A DNA stretch of 64,000 nt from Sulfurovum sp. (GTDB lineage Bacteria > Campylobacterota > Campylobacteria > Campylobacterales > Sulfurovaceae): assembly GCF_015493435.1 (NCBI RefSeq), contig NZ_WGDD01000051.1, positions 1 to 64,000 of the forward strand, read 5' to 3'. The position numbers and the translations under genes were made by a program. Shown here piece after piece: positions 1-8,535 of the stretch (position 1 is the stretch's first letter; each line of letters begins with the position of its first letter). The notes beneath the pieces were generated by a model that was not told where the DNA came from, made no database searches, and worked only from the letters and a program-made list of their open reading frames with translations.

Positions 1-81
1 GTTTATGTGACATCGGCAAAAAGCGGTGAGGGCGTCATGACTGCCTTTACCCGTCTGGCAATGGAACTGGCAGGTCAGTAA
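1..81 (+). CDS. C-terminal end of a small Ras/Rab-like GTPase (truncated by window start)
   Basis: Frame 1 reads VYVTSAKSGEGVMTAFTRLAMELAGQ*; 'TSAK.G' is a G5-like motif, parallel to 'TSAKDG' in the GTPase at 3907-4383; the stop overlaps the next ATG by 1 nt. Confidence 0.6.
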   Translation, partial: VYVTSAKSGEGVMTAFTRLAMELAGQ

Positions 82-1274
82 TGCATATACAGGAAGTCTT
101 TAATGCTATTTACGAGAACCATAAATATGAATATTTTGTCATAAACCATGCTTTTGAAATCATTGAATATTCAGACAGGGTTTTTAAATTCTGCGACGGA
201 AAAATATGTGAAATGAACAATATGTTCAATCTTGTGCCTGAGCTTTGCGGCATGGAAGTACAGCTGAATGAACTTTTCAAGGGCACCAGAACGTCATTTA
301 CCATCCCTTACATTTTTAAGGAACCCGGATATTACATCAATATCCATATGCACCCGGGACGAAGGAAGAGCATAGCTTCCCCTGCCGATGCGGAGCCTTT
401 TGAGAGTCTGATCGTACTGTTTGAAGACACTACTGCCATGGCTGAAACACAGCAGAGTCTTGTACAGGAACGCAATGAAAAGAGTCTTTTGCTGGAAGAG
501 ATCTCTGTGAAGAATGCGCAGCTGGAAACGTTCAACGAACAGATGCAGGAGCTTGTAGCATTAGAGATACAAAAAAATCTTGAAAAACAGAAAATGCTTG
601 AACTGGAATCACGGTACTCCCAAATGGGTGAAATGATCAATATGATCACACACCAGTGGAAACAGCCCCTGAGTTCTATTTCACTGACGACCAATGTGTT
701 AAAAATGAAAGAAGAAAAACATGCACTTGAAGCTTCTTTTTTAACAGACAAACTCGACAGTATTTTAAAGCAGACTGAGTACATGGACCAGACCGTGCAG
801 GCATTTCAGGATTTTTTCAAACCCTTAAAAGAAAAAGTCACTTTCAATGTATTTGATGCTGTCAGCCATATTGTCGACCTGGTTGGAGACACGTATGAAC
901 TGCAGCATATCAGTGTGGATATTAAAGGGGAGAAAGAGGTTTTTGCGTACGGCTACCCCAATGAATTCAAACAGGTGATCCTGATACTGCTGAAAAATGC
1001 CAAAGATGCTTTTCTTGCTGCCCCGTCCGACACTATGCAGATTACGATTGAAACAGCCAAAGAGAAAGACAAATGTCTTGTCACCGTCAGTGACAATGCC
1101 GGAGGGATCCCCGAAGCTATGATCGATACGATTTTTGACCTGTATATTTCGACAAAAGAAGAGGGGTCCGGACTGGGACTTACGATCGCCAAAACGATGA
1201 TAGAGGACAATATGCAGGGCAGGCTGAGCGTCAGAAATACAGAGGACGGAGCCCTCTTCTCCATACGTATTTAG
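81..1274 (+). CDS. Sensor histidine kinase with PAS-like N-terminus, coiled coil, HisKA and HATPase_c
   Basis: H-box MGEMINMITHQWKQPLSS, N box ILLKNAKDAF, G boxes VSDNAGGIP and GSGLGLTIAK. Confidence 0.9.
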   Translation: MHIQEVFNAIYENHKYEYFVINHAFEIIEYSDRVFKFCDGKICEMNNMFNLVPELCGMEVQLNELFKGTRTSFTIPYIFKEPGYYINIHMHPGRRKSIASPADAEPFESLIVLFEDTTAMAETQQSLVQERNEKSLLLEEISVKNAQLETFNEQMQELVALEIQKNLEKQKMLELESRYSQMGEMINMITHQWKQPLSSISLTTNVLKMKEEKHALEASFLTDKLDSILKQTEYMDQTVQAFQDFFKPLKEKVTFNVFDAVSHIVDLVGDTYELQHISVDIKGEKEVFAYGYPNEFKQVILILLKNAKDAFLAAPSDTMQITIETAKEKDKCLVTVSDNAGGIPEAMIDTIFDLYISTKEEGSGLGLTIAKTMIEDNMQGRLSVRNTEDGALFSIRI

Positions 1275-1408
1275 TCTGCCTGTTCTGATGTAATAATACA
1301 GTGGTTTTTTCGTTAAATACAAAGAAGATACTTACGCGGTAAAATAAGCAAAATATTGTAAAAAAAGTATATAATATTTTCATATATCATTAGAGGATAA
1401 AAAGTATT

Positions 1409-1960
1409 ATGTCAGAAAAAAATATGAATAATGTAGATCAGATCAGAGATTTGATCTTTGGCCCCCAGATGAAAGAATTTGAAGAGAAATTCGAAACACT
1501 GCACAAAACGCTTAAAAGTGTCGAAGAGAAGATCACACACTCTTTTAAAGAGTCCCATGCCAAACTGCAAAAAGAGACATCCCGCTCCCTGGAAGCACTG
1601 GAACAGAAAGTGGACAATCTTGCCAATGCAACACAGAAAGAGCGCACCAAACTCAAAGATCTCATTGATACAACCGATGATGCACTCAGTGTACAGCTGC
1701 AAAACCAGAAAGACGAATTTTTGACCAAACTCAGGATCATGAAAGAAAATATGGACGATGAGAATCAGAAAATACATGAAAACCTTGTACAGATGAAGAC
1801 ACAGATAGAATCTACACTGCATGAAGGTCTTTCGGGTCTCGGTAATGAAAAACTTTCCCGTGACGCACTGGCCGGCATGCTCCTCGATGTTGCCATGAAG
1901 ATACAGGGTACCGATGTCAATGCGTTGCTGACGCAGGAGCCAAAGACTGAAAAAAAGTAA
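1409..1960 (+). CDS. Coiled-coil hypothetical protein
   Basis: Long heptad-like Glu/Lys/Leu composition; lies inside the GTPase cluster. Confidence 0.7.
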   Translation: MSEKNMNNVDQIRDLIFGPQMKEFEEKFETLHKTLKSVEEKITHSFKESHAKLQKETSRSLEALEQKVDNLANATQKERTKLKDLIDTTDDALSVQLQNQKDEFLTKLRIMKENMDDENQKIHENLVQMKTQIESTLHEGLSGLGNEKLSRDALAGMLLDVAMKIQGTDVNALLTQEPKTEKK

Positions 1961-3914
1961 TACAGAGCTCGATCAGCTAAGGTCGCTGCTCTTTGCTGAT
2001 GAGCTTGCACTGCTTGAAAAACTGGTATCAAAGGTTGAACACCTGGAGTTTGAAACGCTTGATGAAAAAGCGGTCAGATCGAAACTGCTGCCCCTTTTTG
2101 ATGATCTGCTGATTAAAAAACTTGCGGAGAAGGAGAGTAAAACAATCGATATACTCTCACGCTATCTTGCCCAGATCATTACCCAAAGCACTTCGCAGGA
2201 CCCTGTCGCGCTTGAACGGGCATTGCAAAGTGTCATTTCTCCTGTCATCGCACAGGAGATCGCTGAAAACAAAGACAAGATGATCGATGCACTCTATCCG
2301 ATCATGGGGGGTATGATTTCCAAATATGTCACCAATGCCATCAAGGAAATGATGGAGCATATCAATGCAAAGATAGAAGAGGGGCTTTCTTTTGAACGCT
2401 ACAAGCGCAAACTGAAAGCAAAGATGACAGGTGTCAGCGAAACAGAGATCCTGCTCGAAGAGAGTCTTGATGCAACGATACGCTCCCTGTTCATTATTCA
2501 GAAAGAGACAGGCCTGCTTGTTGCCGAAGTCCACCTTGAAAACAGGGAGATCAATGATCCCCATATGGTAGCTTCAATGGCCAGTGCTATTAAGGATTTT
2601 GTCAATGACTGGACAGAAAAGGCTGAAGAGACTTCCGAAGTCCAGCTGTTGAGCTACGGGAATGCTACGCTCTATATAGAAAGTGCAGGATCTGTCTACC
2701 TGATCGCTTTTCTTGATACTGAGCCCGATTTTGAACAGCGTTCGAAAATCAATGTTTTTTTTGCGAAGATTATTAAAAAGTACAGCCGTTTCTTTCAGGA
2801 TTTCGACGGGGATGACAGTGCCCCGGAAATACAAACTATTGAAGAAATGATGCGAAAATTCCTTCGTGAAACCAAACCCCCGGTGCCCCGGGAAAATGCG
2901 GCAAAGAAAAATCCGCTGAAATATATTTTGATCCTGTTCCTTCTTCTGTGCTTTGCCTACGCGGCATACTGGGGAAAAGGCAAATATGAACTGTATCTTC
3001 TCGAACAGCAGATCAGCAGACAGACGGGTGCCCATATTACGATTGAAAAAGAAAACCATACGCTTTATCTCAAAGGGTACCTTGCTTCGATAAAAGATTT
3101 TTATACGATCAAAAAATTGATCAAAGAAAAAACGGGTAAGGATTTTGTAAACGAAATGTACCTGCCGCCGGAAGAAATGGACCAAAAACTGATGCAGCAG
3201 AAAAAAACCATGGCACAGACAGTAAAACGGCTGAGCCTGGAGACAAACCGGGCACTGAAAGATCAGCAGCATACGGTGAAGGTGTTGGAAAATACCCTTA
3301 CCTCCAAATATGACAGGCTGGAGCAAAAAGTCGCCGGACTGGAAGCAGAACTCCAAACAATCAATACACGATACCATACCACACGTAAAAAACTGGACAC
3401 GGCTATTTCCATTTCGGTAATGAAAGCACATGCACTTGAAAAATTAAAAGAAGCCTTTAGTCATACTGATGCGTTTCATCCCAAAGACGGTTCACTGGAT
3501 TTTAAGAACAAACATTTGTTTGAGGCAGGCCAGTCCGTTCCCAAAGCGGATTCTCTGTCTGTATTGAAGCAGGGTTTTAAAAAATACATTACTGTACTGA
3601 TGGGAGATAAACAGATCAAGCCTTATATCAAAGGCTTTGTTATTGAAGGATATACAGACAGTTCGGGAAGCTATGACTTTAACAAGGCACTCTCCCTGGA
3701 ACGGGCAAAACAGATCAAAAAATATGTGCTGACACTGCCTGTTTCAAAACAATATCATCTTTCAAAGATCATAGATGCCAGAGGAATGGCCGATGAAAAC
3801 CCGGTGATCATAAACGGCGTAGAAGACAGAGAAGCGTCAAGACGCATTAAAATACGATTTGTGTTCAACTCGGACAAAGCGATTGAAAGCATAGAGAAAG
3901 CACTGAATGATTAG
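1947..3914 (+). CDS. Inner-membrane protein with large cytoplasmic N-region, one TM helix and C-terminal OmpA-like peptidoglycan-binding domain
   Basis: TM stretch YILILFLLLCFAYAAYW; OmpA motif VIEGYTDSSGSYDFNKALSLERAKQIKKYV. The track starts at 2223, but the frame is open from 1932 and an AGGAG (1935-1939) sits 7 nt before CTG 1947. Confidence 0.75.
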   Translation: MKKSNTELDQLRSLLFADELALLEKLVSKVEHLEFETLDEKAVRSKLLPLFDDLLIKKLAEKESKTIDILSRYLAQIITQSTSQDPVALERALQSVISPVIAQEIAENKDKMIDALYPIMGGMISKYVTNAIKEMMEHINAKIEEGLSFERYKRKLKAKMTGVSETEILLEESLDATIRSLFIIQKETGLLVAEVHLENREINDPHMVASMASAIKDFVNDWTEKAEETSEVQLLSYGNATLYIESAGSVYLIAFLDTEPDFEQRSKINVFFAKIIKKYSRFFQDFDGDDSAPEIQTIEEMMRKFLRETKPPVPRENAAKKNPLKYILILFLLLCFAYAAYWGKGKYELYLLEQQISRQTGAHITIEKENHTLYLKGYLASIKDFYTIKKLIKEKTGKDFVNEMYLPPEEMDQKLMQQKKTMAQTVKRLSLETNRALKDQQHTVKVLENTLTSKYDRLEQKVAGLEAELQTINTRYHTTRKKLDTAISISVMKAHALEKLKEAFSHTDAFHPKDGSLDFKNKHLFEAGQSVPKADSLSVLKQGFKKYITVLMGDKQIKPYIKGFVIEGYTDSSGSYDFNKALSLERAKQIKKYVLTLPVSKQYHLSKIIDARGMADENPVIINGVEDREASRRIKIRFVFNSDKAIESIEKALND

Positions 3915-4383
3915 AAAAAAAATATTGATGCTCGGTGATTTTGCTGTTGGTAAAACAAGTTTGGTCCGGCACTATATAGACAATACTTTCGATGATGTCT
4001 ATCTGACGACTATCGGTGTGAAAGTATCGAAAAAAATGCTGGCAGTCAACCATGTGGAATTGGAACTTCTCATTTGGGATATCGAAGGGGAAACACCTAG
4101 CAAGAAAATCCCGAAGGCGTATTTTAAAGGGGCAAGCGGTGCCATTATTGTCTGTGATGCAAGCAGAAAAGAGACGGTAGAAGGCATCCGGGAACATATC
4201 GGTGATCTTCTGGCTTTTAACAGGGAAGCAAAATATGTCATTGCCTACAACAAGTCCGATTTGCTGTCTGCACAGCAAAAGGAAACACTTTCTCTTTCGG
4301 AAAACACTTTTTTGACTTCGGCCAAAGACGGCAGCCAGATCGATATACTTTTTACCACATTAGCCAAGGAGATACTGTTATGA
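3907..4383 (+). CDS. Small Ras/Rab-like GTPase
   Basis: G1 GDFAVGKTS, switch I TTIGVK, G3 WDIEGE, G4 NKSD, G5 TSAK. Confidence 0.9.
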   Translation: MIRKKILMLGDFAVGKTSLVRHYIDNTFDDVYLTTIGVKVSKKMLAVNHVELELLIWDIEGETPSKKIPKAYFKGASGAIIVCDASRKETVEGIREHIGDLLAFNREAKYVIAYNKSDLLSAQQKETLSLSENTFLTSAKDGSQIDILFTTLAKEILL

Positions 4384-5543
4384 GAAATGTACAGATCATA
4401 CTCAATGCCATACTGTCCAAAAATATTTTTGAATACATTCTTGTGGATAGAAAGCTGCATGTTATCAGTGCATCACAGGGAGTCAGGAAATACGTGAATG
4501 CGATGCCAAAAGAGGGTGATGATGTACTGGAGTACCTGCCTGAGCTCGTGGGCAATGAAGAAGAAATCAAACAAATCTTTGTAGAGAAATACTGCCTCTA
4601 TACTCTGGAGTCTGTCTATAAAAATAATGATTATGTCAATATATCTGTAGAATACTGTGACCAGAATACCGCGATCATCCTGCTTCACAATATTACAGCC
4701 ATTACACGGGCGCAGCAGAACCTTCTCCAGTACAGCAATGAATCGACACTGCTGTACAATACCTTACAAAAAGTGGTAGACAGCCAGAACACAATGCTTT
4801 TTGTGACAAACGCGGAAAAAATAGAGTTCGCAAATAAAAAATTTCTGAATTTTTTTCATGCCGAAAATATAGAAGAGATACAAAAAAAAGAGTTGAAACT
4901 GTATCAGAAACTCGATGCTTCATTACAGAATTACCGGGAGCTTTTTGTCTCCCTGAAAGAGGGGGAAAAATATCTTAAACTGGGAAAAGACATCTTTATT
5001 GTACAGGCAACACAGATAGAAGCGGCACATACGCTTTTTACACTGACAAAAATCACTGATTTTCCTCATGAAATGCAGCTCGACCCGCTGACCGGACTGT
5101 ACAGAAAAGATTACCTGAACGAGATGGTTGAAAAAAGTTTACAGGAAAAAAGAAACTTCGCTCTTGTGGTGATGGACCTGGACAACTTCAAGCAGATCAA
5201 CGATACCTACGGGCATTTGACCGGTGACAAAGTATTGAAAGCTTTTGTGATGCTTCTCAAACAGCATATTCGAAAAACTGACCTTCTGGTGCGCTGGGGC
5301 GGAGATGAATTCTTGCTTTTCCTGGAAGATGGTTCCCCCGAAAATGCCATACTGAAAATAGAAAATATCCGCAAGCTGATCGATGAATATCATTTTGAGA
5401 CCATAGACCACCTCTCCTGCAGTTTCGGACTATCGTACACTAAAGAGAACGATAGTGTGGACAGTTTGCTTCAACGTGCTGACAAAGCCTTGTACGAGGC
5501 AAAAATAAAGGGTAAAAACAAAGTGTTGTTTAAAGAAGAGTAA
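4380..5543 (+). CDS. Diguanylate cyclase with PAS-like N-terminus
   Basis: GGDEF motif RWGGDEFLLF with I-site RKTD five residues upstream; DPLTGLYRKDYL; ATG overlaps the preceding GTPase stop. Confidence 0.92.
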   Translation: MRNVQIILNAILSKNIFEYILVDRKLHVISASQGVRKYVNAMPKEGDDVLEYLPELVGNEEEIKQIFVEKYCLYTLESVYKNNDYVNISVEYCDQNTAIILLHNITAITRAQQNLLQYSNESTLLYNTLQKVVDSQNTMLFVTNAEKIEFANKKFLNFFHAENIEEIQKKELKLYQKLDASLQNYRELFVSLKEGEKYLKLGKDIFIVQATQIEAAHTLFTLTKITDFPHEMQLDPLTGLYRKDYLNEMVEKSLQEKRNFALVVMDLDNFKQINDTYGHLTGDKVLKAFVMLLKQHIRKTDLLVRWGGDEFLLFLEDGSPENAILKIENIRKLIDEYHFETIDHLSCSFGLSYTKENDSVDSLLQRADKALYEAKIKGKNKVLFKEE

Positions 5544-5617
5544 GAAAGAAAAAAGTGATATACGAAAAGTGAATCACTGTCCATCCTCTCCTGACAGAGA
5601 GGCAGACAAAAAAGATG

Positions 5618-6004
5618 TTAGTCTGCTACAGCGACTTCGACCGGTGTAGATTCCCAGATTCCGTGCTTTGTACAGTAACCGTGTGCTACAAGGCTGAGTT
5701 TGCTCTTCATCGGTCTGATGAAGAAAGTGACTTGGGCATGTGATTTTTCGTTTCCGAATGTGCCGGGAACAAAGGTGGTCATTGCCAGCTTTGTGTCACC
5801 GTTAAAAAGTGTGATCGACTCAATATAGTGGTCGAAATCATCCGGGTGTGTATATTCCTGCCCGAGCTGAACGTGTACTTCAAGCAGTTCACCTTTTTTT
5901 GCTTCACCTTTTACCGTGATAAACGGTGAGTGTCTGTCAATGAGGTCTTTTTTCGCTTCTCTTTCGACAGTGTCGATATCTACATATTTATTGATCTTTG
6001 GCAT
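5618..6004 (-). CDS. Superoxide reductase / desulfoferrodoxin-like protein
   Basis: HSPFI...HVQLGQEYTHPDDFDHYIESI...GYCTKHGIWES (His and C-x2-H iron ligands). Confidence 0.8.
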   Translation of the reverse strand: MPKINKYVDIDTVEREAKKDLIDRHSPFITVKGEAKKGELLEVHVQLGQEYTHPDDFDHYIESITLFNGDTKLAMTTFVPGTFGNEKSHAQVTFFIRPMKSKLSLVAHGYCTKHGIWESTPVEVAVAD

Positions 6005-6086
6005 AGTAAATCCTTTTAAATTGGTTTTTGTAAAAATATTATAACATAAAAAATTAACAATTAAGAGTAAATAACTCCTAATTAGC

Positions 6087-6530
6087 TCAATACTCCTCTT
6101 TGATGTTACTTTCAGCCCACTTTATGAGTGAATCTTTTTGTGAAGCAGTCAGTTTTGCATCTTTGTGGATGAGCAGGTACATCGGCATAGGCATCGTGTT
6201 GTCTTTGAGCGTTTTCACGATCCCTTTATAGATCTTTTGTTTCTTTTCATCATCGTAGGTTTTCCATTCCTGAAAGTTCAGCCAGGCCCGTCCCTCTTTG
6301 ATATGACTTTTGACTTCCCATGAAACAGGGGCAATATTGCCGTACCAGGGCATCTTGGTCTCGTAGGAATGACAGGCGTAGCAGGAAGTTTTGAGTGTCT
6401 TCATTAGCGGCGCAGAAACTTTGATCTCAGTATTTGGATCGATCTTTTTGGGTATGGGAGGAATACTGATCTGAATCGCCTGGAGCAGGAGAAGTGTACC
6501 GAACAACCAGATAAAAATGGTTTTGAACAT
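6087..6530 (-). CDS. Haem-binding domain protein (monohaem CxxCH, exported)
   Basis: N-terminal hydrophobic segment, SCYACHSYETKMPWYGNIAPVSW. Confidence 0.8.
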   Translation of the reverse strand: MFKTIFIWLFGTLLLLQAIQISIPPIPKKIDPNTEIKVSAPLMKTLKTSCYACHSYETKMPWYGNIAPVSWEVKSHIKEGRAWLNFQEWKTYDDEKKQKIYKGIVKTLKDNTMPMPMYLLIHKDAKLTASQKDSLIKWAESNIKEEY

Positions 6531-6599
6531 AGAATGGTCCTTTTTTGAAATGGACGTATTATAGTAGGATAATACTAACGGGAGTTAAACCGGGAATAA

Positions 6600-6631
6600 T
6601 AAAAAGAGGAGCCTCCCGCATATGGCGGGAG
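6600..6631 (-). terminator. Rho-independent terminator downstream of the sdhABE-like operon
   Basis: Minus strand reads CTCCCGC-CATAT-GCGGGAG followed by a T-rich run. Confidence 0.7.
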
Positions 6632-6641
6632 AGGGCAGGGG

Positions 6642-7526
6642 TCATGCGGTAAGGTGTGTTGCTTTTTGAACGTGGAAGTTCAACCCTATTTCTTTTGGTG
6701 TACATCCCAGTGCAAGTGCAACCATCTGCGGCATATGCAGTACAGGCAATTCTATATCTCTTCCTATCACTTTGCCCACATCGTCCTGGTAGGTGTCCAT
6801 TTTGAGGTGACACAGAGGACAAGGCGTGACCATAATGTCGGCATTGTTGTCAATGGCATCGACCATAGCATTTCCGGCGAGTACTTCGGAAGTATGGTTT
6901 GCTTGAAGTTCTACGTGGAAACCGCAGCATTTGTTCTTGTGGTCGTAGTCGACCGGATGGCCTTCGAGTGCATCGATGAGACGGTCAAGAGAAGTAGGGT
7001 TGTATGGGTTTTCTCCTCCGTTGCTTGTGTGATGCAGCTCAGACGGCCGTATATTGTGGCATCCGTAGAAAGGTGCGATATTGAGATGACTGAGCGGTAC
7101 TTCCACTTTGTCTTTGATGTTCTCAAGACCATATTCGTCTATCAGACAGTAAAGGAAATGTTTGATCTCGGAAGTACCTTTGTACTCCAGGCCAACTTCT
7201 GCGAGCTTTTCGTTGACACGGGCTTTGAGTTTCGGGTCCGTATCCAGTGCATGTTTTGTCATGGCAGAGTTCAGCTGGCATGTGTTACAGATGGTGATCA
7301 TCGTAAGACCGAGTTTCTCTGCATAACAGATATTGCGTGCGTTGAGTACATGTGCGAGAAATTCGTCAAAGTCCTGCAGGTGGCTGGCACCGCAGCAGCT
7401 TGCTTCTTCCAAAATTGTGATCTCGATGCCGAGTTTTTCAGCTACTGCAAGCGTAGAGGAGAGTAGTTCCGGGGTGGACTGCTTTGCGGTACATCCAGTA
7501 AATAATGCGTATTTTAGTTTGCTCAT
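6642..7526 (-). CDS. Succinate dehydrogenase/fumarate reductase SdhE-type (CCG domain, HdrB-like) subunit
   Basis: Two cysteine-rich CCG motifs: CCGASH...CNTC and CCGFHVE...CPLC. Confidence 0.88.
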   Translation of the reverse strand: MSKLKYALFTGCTAKQSTPELLSSTLAVAEKLGIEITILEEASCCGASHLQDFDEFLAHVLNARNICYAEKLGLTMITICNTCQLNSAMTKHALDTDPKLKARVNEKLAEVGLEYKGTSEIKHFLYCLIDEYGLENIKDKVEVPLSHLNIAPFYGCHNIRPSELHHTSNGGENPYNPTSLDRLIDALEGHPVDYDHKNKCCGFHVELQANHTSEVLAGNAMVDAIDNNADIMVTPCPLCHLKMDTYQDDVGKVIGRDIELPVLHMPQMVALALGCTPKEIGLNFHVQKATHLTA

Positions 7527-7535
7527 TGTTTCTCC

Positions 7536-8525
7536 TTATAGCTTGTGTGTTTGTGAGATCTTGATAAGTTTCTGAATTTCATCAAGATTTTTGGATTTTG
7601 GTACATTGTCAACCCACGGCAGGCCGTCGTTCCAGTGTATTTTGCCGGCTTTCATCATTTTCATGGCAGTTTTCAGGTGTTTGTACATACCGAGATAGCC
7701 TTCGGAATAGACAACGATATCTGCTTCATCAAGGAAACCGTGTTTCTTGATGCTTCGCACAAAGCCTTCCGCATGGCGTGTTGCCACATTTGGAACTGCT
7801 ACATCCTGTTCAAACTGCATATTGTGCAGTTTGGTGATCTTTTCGATAGGGTTGATGTCTTTCGGACAGGCTTCCGCACATTCGAAACACTTGACGCAGT
7901 CCCATACACCTATGCCGGGTTCGGCAGTCAGTTCAAGTCTCTCTCTACCGGCATGGTCTCTCGGGTCAATCGTAAATCTGTAAGCGGCGTTGAGCGCAGC
8001 CGGCCCCAGATAGTCAGGGTTGGCTTCAAGAGACGGACAGGAGTAGTGACAGGCACCGCACTGGATACACAGGTCAGAATCGAGGAATTTGTTGAACTCT
8101 TCGATACTCTGTTTTGTTTCATGCTTCGGATGCGGGTCGATATCGGCTACGACATACGGCTGAACCGCTGCATGTTTGTCCCAGAAGTCTTTTTTGTCAA
8201 TGATCATATCTTTGACCACGCGTTTCTTGCTTGACGGTTCGAAGACCAGTTCATTGTCAAAGAGGTCAAGAAGTTCCATGGCGTTCTGTTTGCACGCGAG
8301 AGTGGCTTTGCCGTTCACTTTTATGGCACAGGCTCCGCAGATACCGTGTCTGCATGAACGTCTGTAGGAGAACGAGCCGTCATGCTCCCATTTAATACGG
8401 TTAAGCAGGTCAAGTATCAGCTCATCTTTACCCACTTCCATCTCATAGTGCTTATAGTATGGAAGATAGTCAGTTTCGGCATTGAATCGGAATGCTTTTA
8501 TCGTTACTTTTCTTGTATTGCTCAT
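7536..8525 (-). CDS. sdhB: Succinate dehydrogenase/fumarate reductase iron-sulfur subunit
   Basis: CRHGICGACAIKVNG, CIQCGACHYSCPS, CVKCFECAEACPKDI; start moved to the ATG (8525) behind a GGAGG. Confidence 0.92.
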   Translation of the reverse strand: MSNTRKVTIKAFRFNAETDYLPYYKHYEMEVGKDELILDLLNRIKWEHDGSFSYRRSCRHGICGACAIKVNGKATLACKQNAMELLDLFDNELVFEPSSKKRVVKDMIIDKKDFWDKHAAVQPYVVADIDPHPKHETKQSIEEFNKFLDSDLCIQCGACHYSCPSLEANPDYLGPAALNAAYRFTIDPRDHAGRERLELTAEPGIGVWDCVKCFECAEACPKDINPIEKITKLHNMQFEQDVAVPNVATRHAEGFVRSIKKHGFLDEADIVVYSEGYLGMYKHLKTAMKMMKAGKIHWNDGLPWVDNVPKSKNLDEIQKLIKISQTHKL

Positions 8526-8535
8526 CATGACCTCC

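Noticed and set aside
2574-3431. 285-aa minus ORF inside the GTPase cluster
   Set aside because: Antisense to the OmpA-type protein; Phe/Cys/His-rich, no domain.
6654-7466. 270-aa plus-strand ORF
   Set aside because: Opposite the SdhE-type subunit; its Cys/Val/Phe-rich sequence is the complement of the CCG domains.
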